From an uncultured Clostridia bacterium (GTDB taxonomy: Bacteria > Bacillota > Clostridia > Christensenellales > Aristaeellaceae): DNA of 58,556 bases. Positions 41,024 through 48,446 of the stretch are shown in pieces. The stretch lies in assembly GCA_934621505.1 (NCBI GenBank), contig CAKTUU010000011.1, positions 1-58,556 on the forward strand, read 5' to 3'. The position numbers and the translations under genes were made by a program. Within the stretch, counting starts at the first letter, position 1. The number at the start of each line of letters is the position of its first letter. Under the pieces are notes generated by a model. The model saw only the letters and a list, made by a program, of their open reading frames with translations. It searched no databases and had not been told where the DNA came from.

Positions 41024-41662
41024 TTAATGGATGGACATGCTCTGGTCAATCTGCTGGCGGGTCATGCGGATATCCGTCAGTTTTTCGCTGATGGACCGGT
41101 CCAGCTGCACCAGCACCTCGTCGATATGCTGATACACGTCGGTATACAGCTTTTCAATTTCCTCCTGAGTCTGGCGGCGCAATTCCTCGGCCTCCATGTT
41201 GGCGCGGGCGGTAATCTCCTGCTCGCTGACCAGCTGCTGGGCCCGCTGCTCGGCGTCGGCAACCATTTTCTTGGTCTGCTCCTGCGCCTCCCGCAGCATG
41301 GCGGTCGCCTGCTGCTGGGCCTTTTGCAGCATATCCTGTGCCTGCTGCTGAGCCTGAGCCGTTACCTGCTGGGCCTGGGTTTTGGCGTCGCCCAGCAGCT
41401 GATTGGCGCGGCTGACGGCGTTCTGCTTGGTCTGCTCCGCGCGTTCGTTTGCCTCGGACAAAATACTGATCTGGTTCTGCACCACGCCCTCGCATTCGGT
41501 AATCACCGAGGGCAGGTCCTTCTGTACGCTGTCCAGCATGGCCATGACGCGGTCCCGCTCCACCATGCACAGGTTGCTGAGGGGCACCTTTTTGGCCTGC
41601 ATCACGGTTTCCTCCAGGTCGTTCAGGTTTTTGCGAAAGGTAGAAATGGCGTCTTGCTGCAT
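41024..41662 (-). CDS. Coiled-coil protein (DivIVA/ATPase subunit-like)
   Basis: A 212-residue soluble protein, almost wholly alpha-helical, with a long coiled coil from about residue 60 to 175 (QQVTAQAQQQAQDMLQKAQQ and similar Ala/Gln heptads). The N-terminal PLSNLCMVERDRVMAMLDSVQKDLP segment and long coil resemble DivIVA/GpsB-type or V-type ATPase stalk proteins, but no diagnostic motif is present. Such a protein commonly follows coaD in Clostridia and is often labelled ATPase without evidence. It is the last gene of the alr-rsmD-coaD run, ending before the duplicated terminator. Function unknown. Confidence 0.7.
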   Translation of the reverse strand: MQQDAISTFRKNLNDLEETVMQAKKVPLSNLCMVERDRVMAMLDSVQKDLPSVITECEGVVQNQISILSEANERAEQTKQNAVSRANQLLGDAKTQAQQVTAQAQQQAQDMLQKAQQQATAMLREAQEQTKKMVADAEQRAQQLVSEQEITARANMEAEELRRQTQEEIEKLYTDVYQHIDEVLVQLDRSISEKLTDIRMTRQQIDQSMSIH

Positions 41663-41686
41663 ACGGTTTGGCCTCCTCCAAATGGG

Positions 41687-42172
41687 TTATGGTTTTGAGA
41701 TAAGCGCCCTGGCCACATCCCCGGCAATGCAGGCGGGCACAAAGGGCGTAAGATCGCCGCCAAAGGAACCGATTTCCCTGACGGCGCTGGAACTGACACA
41801 GGCATAGTGGGGATCCGCCGGCAAAAAAACGGTTTCCAGCCCCGGCAGCAGCGTGCGGTTCAGCTGCGCCATGGGGGCCTCGCTTTCCAGATCCACGCCG
41901 GACCGCAGCCCCCGCAGCACGCAGTCCGCCCGGACGGCGCGCATATAATCCGCAAGCAGGCCGTCAAAGGCATCAAAGCGAACGTTTGGAATCTCCTCGC
42001 AGGACCGGCGCAGAAAATCCAGTCGCTGGTCTATGGAAAAGCAGCCCTTTTTGGAAGGATTGTGCAAAACGGCTACCACCAGCCGGTCAAACAGCCTGGA
42101 CCCGCGGCGGATAATATCCACATGCCCAATGGTGACCGGGTCAAAGCTGCCGGGATAAACCGCCGTTTTCAT
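41687..42172 (-). CDS. coaD: Phosphopantetheine adenylyltransferase
   Basis: A 161-residue nucleotidyltransferase that adenylates 4'-phosphopantetheine in coenzyme A synthesis. The N-terminal YPGSFDPVTIGHVDIIRR has the T-x-G-H nucleotide motif. NPSKKGCF, VLRGLRSGVDLESE and the C-terminal ISSS-type loop (CVSSSAVRE) are all present. Length and start are normal. It overlaps rsmD by four bases, the conserved rsmD-coaD pair of Firmicutes. Confidence 0.95.
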   Translation of the reverse strand: MKTAVYPGSFDPVTIGHVDIIRRGSRLFDRLVVAVLHNPSKKGCFSIDQRLDFLRRSCEEIPNVRFDAFDGLLADYMRAVRADCVLRGLRSGVDLESEAPMAQLNRTLLPGLETVFLPADPHYACVSSSAVREIGSFGGDLTPFVPACIAGDVARALISKP

Positions 42173-42723
42173 GGCTGCTCCTCCTGACCAAACAAATAGA
42201 AATGAATCTGGGTGTCGCCGTAGGTTCTTTCCTTCAATAGGGCAAAGCCTTCGCCAGGGTCTGCATCCAGTCCGGAGCGATGCTCCAGCACCAGCATGCA
42301 GCCGGCATTCAGCAGCCCGGCGTCAGCCATTTTGCGGCAGCATTCCGGCAGAATTTCCATCCGGTACGGCGGGTCCAGAAAAACCAGATCAAAGGGACGA
42401 CCCATTCTGGGCAGGGCCTGCTGCCAGTCGCACTGAAGCAATTGCGTCTGTTGCTGATACCGCAGCTTCTCCACATTTTTGCGGATGCAGGCGGCCGCCT
42501 CCCGGTTGGAATCCACCAGCACGGCTTCCTCCGCGCCGCGGCTCAGGGCCTCCAGCGCCAGAGAGCCGCTGCCCGCAAACAAATCCAGCACCCGCGCGTC
42601 CGGCACATACAGCTGAATGATGCTGAACAGGGATTCCTTTACCATGGCCTGGGTAGGCCTTGTGTCCATGCCCTGAGGGGCAAACAGCCTGGTTCCCCGT
42701 CTTTCACCGGCAATAATCTGCAT
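42169..42723 (-). CDS. rsmD: 16S rRNA (guanine966-N2)-methyltransferase
   Basis: A 184-residue SAM-dependent methyltransferase for G966 of 16S rRNA. It starts MQIIAGERRGTRLFAP...RPTQAMVKESLFSII, the RsmD signature, with SAM motif VLDLFAGSGSLALEALSRGA and catalytic FLDPPYRME (D-P-P-Y). It overlaps coaD by four bases and follows the membrane-protein gene at three bases. Confidence 0.94.
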   Translation of the reverse strand: MQIIAGERRGTRLFAPQGMDTRPTQAMVKESLFSIIQLYVPDARVLDLFAGSGSLALEALSRGAEEAVLVDSNREAAACIRKNVEKLRYQQQTQLLQCDWQQALPRMGRPFDLVFLDPPYRMEILPECCRKMADAGLLNAGCMLVLEHRSGLDADPGEGFALLKERTYGDTQIHFYLFGQEEQP

Positions 42724-42726
42724 GGC

Positions 42727-43530
42727 TTAAACCAACCGTTTCGGCGTATTGGAGCGCTGGCGCTGCCTGCGCGCCCTGCGTTCCTTCCGCTTCTTTTTAT
42801 CCACGCCCAGCTGAATGGCCGTGTTAACCCGCACCCGGGCGTTCATGCCCTGGCCGTAGCCCAGCGCGTAGGCCAGGGGAGCAGGCAGCACCAGCAGGGG
42901 GCTGAGCCGTTCCACCACCAGCGCCGCGTGATTGCCCAGATAGGTCGCCACGTTGATAAAGGGCATCACCATCGCCCGGTCCATGATGCGCAGAACGTCC
43001 AGCGCCTGCATGCCCGGCTGATTTTCATAATAGCGCAGCGCGTCCCCAAAATCGCCCTGAAGCATTGTTTCCGTCCAGGAGGGCAGCACCCCCAGGGTGT
43101 AGGTGGCTTCCTGGGTCAGGCAGGCAAACACCGCGCAAAAGATCACAAAGGGCAGCGCACCGGCAAGGGCGATCAGGAAACCCTTTGCGGGGTGAAAGCA
43201 CCTTTCCTTGTCCTGCGGCGCTACGGGCTTTCCCTCCGCCTGCCGGGCGTACAGGGTCTCGCCCAGGGCGGCGTCCCTGGCTCCCAGCGACATGCCCTGC
43301 ATATATTGATAATACCCAACAACGCCCAAAATCATCACAGCGGCGATGATACGGCCCGCCAGGCTGTCAAAGCTAAAGATCAGGCTGGTCAGCAGGTAAA
43401 CAAGGGTAATCAGCACCATAGCGCCCATTTGCTTAAAGGCGGCCCGCCAGGCGTCCCTGCCATGCCAGGAGCCTGTCAGCGTAGGCTTGTGTACTTCCTG
43501 TACACGGGGTTTTTGGCTTTGCTTTTGCAT
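42727..43530 (-). CDS. Membrane protein of unknown function between alr and rsmD
   Basis: A 267-residue membrane protein I do not recognise. Four likely helices are visible: about 35-53 (MGAMVLITLVYLLTSLIF), 60-78, 118-140 (FLIALAGALPFVIFCAVFACL) and 205-222. Both ends are soluble; the last 30 residues are strongly basic (KKKRKERRARRQRQR), which would hold that end in the cytoplasm or on RNA/membrane phosphates. It is six bases from alr and three from rsmD, so is co-transcribed. No enzyme motif is seen. Confidence 0.65.
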   Translation of the reverse strand: MQKQSQKPRVQEVHKPTLTGSWHGRDAWRAAFKQMGAMVLITLVYLLTSLIFSFDSLAGRIIAAVMILGVVGYYQYMQGMSLGARDAALGETLYARQAEGKPVAPQDKERCFHPAKGFLIALAGALPFVIFCAVFACLTQEATYTLGVLPSWTETMLQGDFGDALRYYENQPGMQALDVLRIMDRAMVMPFINVATYLGNHAALVVERLSPLLVLPAPLAYALGYGQGMNARVRVNTAIQLGVDKKKRKERRARRQRQRSNTPKRLV

Positions 43531-43536
43531 CTGTCG

Positions 43537-44658
43537 TTACTCCTCTGCGTGCAGGTACAGGCGCGGCACCCGGGCGGTAATGGCCAGCAGCACCTCGTAG
43601 CTGATGGTATCCGCCCACCCGGCCAGCTGCTCGGCGTCGATATGCGCGCCGCCCTGGCTGCCAATCAGCACCACTTCATCCCCGGGCTTTACCTGGGGAA
43701 TATCCGTTACATCCACCATGGTCTGGTCCATGCACACCCGGCCTACAATGGGAGCCCTGCGGCCATGAATCAGCATCGCCCCCCGGTTGGAGCAGGCCCG
43801 GTGATACCCGTCCCCGTAGCCCACGGCCACGGTGGCGACGCGCATTTCCTTTTCGGCAGTAAAGGTACGCCCATAGCCGATGGTATCGCCGGGCTGGACC
43901 GTCTTTACATGCACCACCTCGGTCAGCCAGCTGAGCGCCGGGGTGAAGGGCAGGCTGGTTTGCACCGGCGGATAGCCGTACAGCGAAATGCCCTCCCGAA
44001 TCATGGAAAAATACGCCTCCGGTGCCAGCAGGCTCATGGCGCTGTTGGCCACATGGGCGGGAATAGCGGGGTCAAAATGGGCGCGCAATTCCCCAAAGCG
44101 TTCCAGCTGCGCCCGGGTAAAGGCATTCAGCGCACCGCCCTCCAGGGGGCTGTCCGCGTCGGCGAAATGGGTATAAATTCCTGTCGCTCGCACATGGGGC
44201 GCGGCCTTCAGCGCGTCCGCCAGTGCTTCCGCCTCCTGATGGGTGCGCAGGCCGATGCGGTTCATGCCCGTATCCAGCTTGATATGCACCAGCGCCTCCC
44301 CGCCCTGAGCCTGGGCTTCTTTTTCCAGCAGAGCCACCATTTCCGGCGTAAACACAGTTTGCGTCAGGCGATAGGCCACCGCGTCCGGGGCGGCCACAGG
44401 CATGGCTGCGCCCAGCACCAGAATTTCGCCCTGCACGCCGCTAAGGCGCAGGTCTATGCCCTCCTCCGGCAGAGCCACGGCAAAATGGCTTGCCCCTACC
44501 CCGGACAGAGCGCGGGCGGTTTCCACCATTCCATGACCATAGGCGTTGGCCTTGATGACCGGCATAACGGCCACGTCGGCGGGCACGTTATCCTTCAGCA
44601 TTTGATAATTCCTGCGGATCGCGTCCAGATCGATCACTACACGGTTCTGTCTAAGCAT
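43537..44658 (-). CDS. alr: Alanine racemase
   Basis: A 373-residue pyridoxal-phosphate enzyme that interconverts L- and D-alanine for peptidoglycan. The cofactor lysine is in PVIKANAYGHGMVE and the second catalytic Tyr region is in YGYGRTFT...GISLYGYPP. Length and domain order (TIM barrel then beta domain) are normal. It is the first gene of an operon with the membrane protein, rsmD, coaD and the coiled-coil protein, transcribed from a promoter at 44784-44812. The Shine-Dalgarno (TAGGA) is weak. Confidence 0.94.
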   Translation of the reverse strand: MLRQNRVVIDLDAIRRNYQMLKDNVPADVAVMPVIKANAYGHGMVETARALSGVGASHFAVALPEEGIDLRLSGVQGEILVLGAAMPVAAPDAVAYRLTQTVFTPEMVALLEKEAQAQGGEALVHIKLDTGMNRIGLRTHQEAEALADALKAAPHVRATGIYTHFADADSPLEGGALNAFTRAQLERFGELRAHFDPAIPAHVANSAMSLLAPEAYFSMIREGISLYGYPPVQTSLPFTPALSWLTEVVHVKTVQPGDTIGYGRTFTAEKEMRVATVAVGYGDGYHRACSNRGAMLIHGRRAPIVGRVCMDQTMVDVTDIPQVKPGDEVVLIGSQGGAHIDAEQLAGWADTISYEVLLAITARVPRLYLHAEE

Positions 44659-44783
44659 TCCTACAACTTACACTTTCTTCATTTACTTGCGGCGCCTATT
44701 CCAGCGTCCCTGCCTAGCATACCCATTTTTCCGGCGCGTTTTTCAAGGGGGTGCGCAGCACGCGCCCGGGCAAGGCGTATGCA

Positions 44784-44812
44784 ATTATAGCACAGTCCGC
44801 CGTTTTGTTCCA
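44784..44812 (-). promoter_or_regulatory. Promoter for the alr-rsmD-coaD operon
   Basis: On the minus strand: TGGAAC (44807-44812), a 17-bp spacer, TATAAT (44784-44789), with TGC directly before the -10 box. It sits immediately after the stop codon of the IorA/gamma-fusion gene, with about 125 bases to alr. Confidence 0.65.
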
Positions 44813-44816
44813 TTCT

Positions 44817-46121
44817 TTAATCCATTTCGGAGCGTCCAAATCGAAAAGCCTTCGTGCAAGCCGGAAAGGTTTTGCGGGGAACGCACCGGGCAATTTCGTG
44901 CAGCCATTCTTCCTCGCTGAAGGATAAATGCCTGCTGAGCCTTCCCAACAGCGCCAGAGCCGCCTCTCCGGCGTTTTTGCACTCCAAAGAGGCGGGGCTG
45001 CCCTGCCGCCGGTTGGCGATAAACACACCGTCCGGCTTTAAAAAGCTGGCGGCAAAGGCGGTTTGCTTTCCGTCAAAAGCCAGCAAGGCATCCGCCCGCC
45101 CCGCCTCCACGATGGGCGAATGCACCTGCGTCCCCATCCGCACAAACGTTACCCTGTCGTCTTTCAGGCAGCCGCGTACCGCGCCTATTTTTACATGGCG
45201 GCCCGCCTTCAGGGCCAGATTGCCCAAAATGCGGCTGGCCAGCAGAACCTCGCTGCCTCCCGTCATCGCCAGATCGAACGCGGCCGTATCCTTTTCAAAA
45301 GAGGTTTCCAGCGTCTGCCGCAGGCTGGGAACGATCCATTCCTCGTGTCCGCCAGCGATTGTCCTGGTCTGGCAGGGAATGTCCGCGGCCCTGATCTGGC
45401 TGCCCAGCCGGCTATTCCCCCGCTCCACCACCATCAGCCGGTCCACCTTTTGCGCAAACTCACGAATCAGGTTCATCGGCGGCGGATAGACCATTCCCAC
45501 CTTCAAAGCGCTGGCGTTGGGCATTGCTTCCCGCACATACGAATAGCAGCTGCCGCTGACAACAACGCCCATGGAGGTTTCCCGCATTTCCGTTCGGTTA
45601 ACCGGCAGGCGGTTTGCGACCGTCTCAAGTTCCGCCGTTTCTTTCCATTCCGCTTCATCGCTCGGGCCGGGAAAGACGGCGCTTCGCGTGTGGGCGACAT
45701 TTGCCGTAAGCCGAAGCAAAACCGGCGTGTTCAGCCGTTCGCTCACCTCAAAAGCCAGCTTGGTAAAGGACAGGCATTCGGCGCTGTCCGCCGGTTCCAG
45801 AACCGGCAGTTTCCGCCCGGCAAAGTCATCCGCGCAAACCACTACTCTGCCGGCATTTGCGCCCGGCCGTGCCGCGTCGGCCGCATGGTTCTCGTACCCC
45901 TTTTCGTTTTCCAGGCAGATAATGCAGCGCGCCCCGGCTGCCGCCGTCTCAAAGGCCGCCGTATCCTCCTTTTCCGGGAAAAGCGCCACATTCATACCGG
46001 ACAGGCATTGCATGATTTCCGCTGTTTTTACATTGCCGCAGGCTACCTTTACGCCCGCTTCCCACGCCGCCTGAGCCACAGCCTCATTTCCCGACAGCAG
46101 AACCGCTTGCTCTTTTTGCAT
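44817..46121 (-). CDS. Reduced IorA/2-oxoacid oxidoreductase-gamma fusion protein
   Basis: A 434-residue chimera. Residues 1-275 align by eye with the first part of IorA (2-oxoacid:ferredoxin oxidoreductase alpha): LLSGNEAVAQAAWEAGVKVACG, then VLEPADSAECLSFTKLAFEVSERLNTPVLLRLT, then VGMVYPPP and VERGN. The usual G-Y-P-G-T-P-S substrate loop is replaced by GNVKTAEI and a stretch around the expected SSQNEQDSRY is missing. Residues 280-400 look like the gamma subunit (FDLAMTGGSEVLLASRILGNLA ... HSPIVEAGRADALLAF). No thiamine-diphosphate domain (GDGD) and no ferredoxin clusters exist. The start is the ATG with GGAGGATGGGCG; an ATG 57 bases upstream is unlikely. It may be a diverged remnant or a new cofactor-less protein; an oxoacid oxidoreductase activity is not supported. 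Confidence 0.72.
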   Translation of the reverse strand: MQKEQAVLLSGNEAVAQAAWEAGVKVACGNVKTAEIMQCLSGMNVALFPEKEDTAAFETAAAGARCIICLENEKGYENHAADAARPGANAGRVVVCADDFAGRKLPVLEPADSAECLSFTKLAFEVSERLNTPVLLRLTANVAHTRSAVFPGPSDEAEWKETAELETVANRLPVNRTEMRETSMGVVVSGSCYSYVREAMPNASALKVGMVYPPPMNLIREFAQKVDRLMVVERGNSRLGSQIRAADIPCQTRTIAGGHEEWIVPSLRQTLETSFEKDTAAFDLAMTGGSEVLLASRILGNLALKAGRHVKIGAVRGCLKDDRVTFVRMGTQVHSPIVEAGRADALLAFDGKQTAFAASFLKPDGVFIANRRQGSPASLECKNAGEAALALLGRLSRHLSFSEEEWLHEIARCVPRKTFPACTKAFRFGRSEMD

Positions 46122-46166
46122 CGCCCATCCTCCAAACCCAACCGCAAAGCTCTCGTTTATGCATTC

Positions 46167-46195
46167 AGTATAGCACATTTATCCAGGGTTGAAAA
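46167..46195 (-). promoter_or_regulatory. Promoter for the IorA/gamma fusion gene
   Basis: On the minus strand: a weak TTTTCA (46190-46195), a 17-bp spacer, TATACT (46167-46172), with TGC directly before the -10 box. Confidence 0.55.
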
Positions 46196-46271
46196 GTCGG
46201 AGGGAATGGCCTTGTCCATTCGGGGACAGACTATCCGGGAAAGTTGTTTTGCAAAGAAAGGATGCGTGTGT

Positions 46272-46928
46272 ATGTCCGTAGGGATGATTCTTCTGGTAGC
46301 GGCGGCCATTCTGGTATTCTTTGGCGTGGCCCAGCGGGTGCTGGACAAGCTGGCCCTCAGCGACCGGGCGGCGCTGCTGCTGATTGCGCTGATGTTTTTG
46401 GGCACGCTTATTCCAAACATTCCTTTGGGGATGGTGTCCGTAAGCGTTGGCGGGGCGCTGATACCGCTGGGCATTTGCGTGTATCTGCTGATTCACGCCG
46501 GAACCCCGAAGGAAAAATGGCGCGCCATCGGCGGCGCGGTGCTGACCGGCGCTGCGGTTTACGCCCTGTCCCGTCTGCTGCCCGACGAGCCGGAGCGAAT
46601 GGCCATTGATCCCATGTATCTGTACGGGATCACCGGGGGCGTAGTCGCGTATCTGCTGGGCCGTTCCAGGCGGGGCGCGTTCATCTGCGGCGCGCTGGGA
46701 GTAATGCTGGCGGATATTGCCACGGCCATCGTCAACTGGTCCGGCGGCGTTGACCAGACGCTAGTGCTGGGCGGCGCGGGAATCTTTGACGCCATCGTCA
46801 TCAGCGGCATTCTTGGCGTTGTGCTGGCAGAGCTGATGGGCGAACTGTTTGAGCGTATCGCCCGGGGAAGCCGCGCGCCCCGGCGCAGCGCCATTCAAAC
46901 GCCGGTCAAACACCAGAAGGAGAAGTGA
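46272..46928 (+). CDS. DUF1614 family membrane protein
   Basis: A 218-residue polytopic membrane protein with about six or seven helices (residues 4-22, 33-55, 62-78, 87-102, 120-150, 160-195). It matches the DUF1614 pattern of MILLVAAAILVFFGVAQRVLDKLALSDRAALLLI and a long VSVGGALIPLG segment, by eye. AAAGGA lies about ten bases before the ATG. The stop is directly followed by the spoIIP start, so the two are likely co-transcribed. In Firmicutes DUF1614 next to spoIIP is a recurrent arrangement, suggesting a sporulation role, but no function is known. Confidence 0.7.
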   Translation: MSVGMILLVAAAILVFFGVAQRVLDKLALSDRAALLLIALMFLGTLIPNIPLGMVSVSVGGALIPLGICVYLLIHAGTPKEKWRAIGGAVLTGAAVYALSRLLPDEPERMAIDPMYLYGITGGVVAYLLGRSRRGAFICGALGVMLADIATAIVNWSGGVDQTLVLGGAGIFDAIVISGILGVVLAELMGELFERIARGSRAPRRSAIQTPVKHQKEK

Positions 46929-48035
46929 TTGAAAATGAAAAAGAAAATTTTGCCGCTGCTGTTGCTTCTTTGCTGTCTCCTGCCGCTGTGCGCCCTGGCG
47001 GATAGCGACGATGTGTACCAGATTACCGACTCCGACGGCCAGACCCTGACCTGGTACTGCGGCCCCTGCGAGCAGGGGGACGAATACATCAGCGGAGACA
47101 ACCGGCACTACCGCATTGTATCCGTAGACGAAGCCAACCACACGGCGGCGGCGGAATACCTGGGCACGGCTGATCTGCCGGACGTTTCCTGGCTGGATAT
47201 GCAGGCCAGCCAGCCCGTCAGCGCCATGGCCCAGCGAAAAATCGCCCTGTACTGCACCCACAGCGATGAAAGCTATATCAAGGGCGACGGCACCCAAAGC
47301 AGCGAAAAAAGAGGCGGTATTTACGATGTTGCCAAAGCCTTCGGCCAAAAGCTGGAGGACCTGGGCGTGACGGTGGAGCGCAGCGAGGAGACCCACCATC
47401 CCCACGACGCGGGAGCCTACCGCCGCAGCAGACAGACCGCCGTCTCCCTGCTGAAAAGCGCGCCGGACGCTATCTTTGACCTGCACCGGGACGGCATTCC
47501 GGACCCGGATGAATACGCCGTTACCATCGGCAATGAAAAAATGAGCAAGGTGCGCCTGCTGGTGGGCAAGGGCAACCAGAACAGGGACGCGAACCTGAGC
47601 TTTGCCAAGCAGATCAAGGCCGTAGGCGATAAAATCTATCCGGGGCTGATTAAGGACATCTACATGGGCAAGGGAACCTACAATCAGGACCTTGCGCCCC
47701 GCAGCGTGCTGCTGGAATTTGGCACCCACACCCTGTCCAAGGAACGGGTGCTGGCCTCCGCAGGCCCCATGAGCCAGGTGGTTTTTAAAGCCCTGTACGG
47801 CGGCGTGACCGGGTCGGCCGGCGTCAGCGATACAAACGGAAAGGCAGCCCAAACCACGGAAGGGGCGGACAAGGACAACACCGGGGCCTCCTGGGCTATC
47901 TGGCTGCTTGTGGCGCTGGTCCTGGGTCTTGGACTGTTCGCCCTGCTGTCCACCGGCGGCAACGGCGCGATGGGCAAATGGGGCCGCAGCTTCCGCGAGA
48001 TGACCGGCGGCCTGTTTGGCAAAAAGCCCAGGTAA
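46929..48035 (+). CDS. spoIIP: Stage II sporulation protein P, N-acetylmuramoyl-L-alanine amidase
   Basis: A 368-residue SpoIIP-type peptidoglycan amidase/endopeptidase that acts with SpoIID in engulfment. Residues 1-24 are a signal or anchor peptide (KILPLLLLLCCLLPLCALA). The catalytic domain (about 100-290) has LYCTHSDESY (zinc His), VERSEETHHPHDAGAY, DLHRDGIP (His) and LLEFGTHTLS (Glu/His). A second hydrophobic segment lies near 318-338. I start it at TTG (46929), six to seven bases after GGAG; ATG six bases downstream is an alternative. The DUF1614 gene abuts it. A substantial linker separates the N-terminus and the amidase. Confidence 0.9.
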   Translation: MKMKKKILPLLLLLCCLLPLCALADSDDVYQITDSDGQTLTWYCGPCEQGDEYISGDNRHYRIVSVDEANHTAAAEYLGTADLPDVSWLDMQASQPVSAMAQRKIALYCTHSDESYIKGDGTQSSEKRGGIYDVAKAFGQKLEDLGVTVERSEETHHPHDAGAYRRSRQTAVSLLKSAPDAIFDLHRDGIPDPDEYAVTIGNEKMSKVRLLVGKGNQNRDANLSFAKQIKAVGDKIYPGLIKDIYMGKGTYNQDLAPRSVLLEFGTHTLSKERVLASAGPMSQVVFKALYGGVTGSAGVSDTNGKAAQTTEGADKDNTGASWAIWLLVALVLGLGLFALLSTGGNGAMGKWGRSFREMTGGLFGKKPR

Positions 48036-48055
48036 GGCGCGGGGCGGTTTTTGGC

Positions 48056-48084
48056 TTTTCTTCTTTCCAAAAATGTGGTATACT
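48056..48084 (+). promoter_or_regulatory. Promoter for yerC-pcrA-ligA
   Basis: TATACT (48079-48084) with TGG directly before it (extended -10). A poor -35, TTTTCT (48056-48061), is 17 bp upstream. About 45 bases to the yerC start. Confidence 0.6.
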
Positions 48085-48129
48085 GATAGCAGGCAAGGTT
48101 TTGCACTGTAAACCAAAGGAGCTGGAAAC

Positions 48130-48438
48130 GTGTTTACGCCCAGATACCAGAATGACCAGACCGATCTGCTGGTCCGTTCGCTGCTATCCTTAGAAACACC
48201 CGAGGAAGCGTACCGCTTTTTGGAGGATGTGCTGACCATTCAGGAAATGAAGGCCATTACCCAGCGGCTGGAGGTGGCGGTCATGCTCCGCGGCAAGGCG
48301 ACCTACCAGGAAATCGTCCGCCAAACCGGGGCGTCCACCACCACCATCGGCCGCGTAAACCGTTCCCTGCAATATGGTGCGGATGGATATAACCTGATTC
48401 TTAGCCGCATTGAGCCGGAAGTACATAAGGAGAAGTAG
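48130..48438 (+). CDS. yerC: YerC/YecD family TrpR-related protein
   Basis: A 102-residue helix-turn-helix protein with the TrpR fold. MKAITQRLEVAVMLRGKATYQEIVRQTGASTTTIGRVNRSL matches TrpR-type DNA-binding helices and is the YerC/YecD signature. The function of this family is not settled; a repressor role is assumed. It begins at GTG (48130) after AAGGAGCTGGAAAC. In Bacillus the same gene lies close to pcrB-pcrA-ligA, as here. Eight bases separate it from pcrA. Confidence 0.88.
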   Translation: MFTPRYQNDQTDLLVRSLLSLETPEEAYRFLEDVLTIQEMKAITQRLEVAVMLRGKATYQEIVRQTGASTTTIGRVNRSLQYGADGYNLILSRIEPEVHKEK

Positions 48439-48446
48439 AGGCAACT

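Noticed and set aside
45503..46074. Plus-strand frames over the IorA/gamma fusion
   Set aside because: Antisense to the fusion frame, which alone has a promoter, ribosome site and homology.
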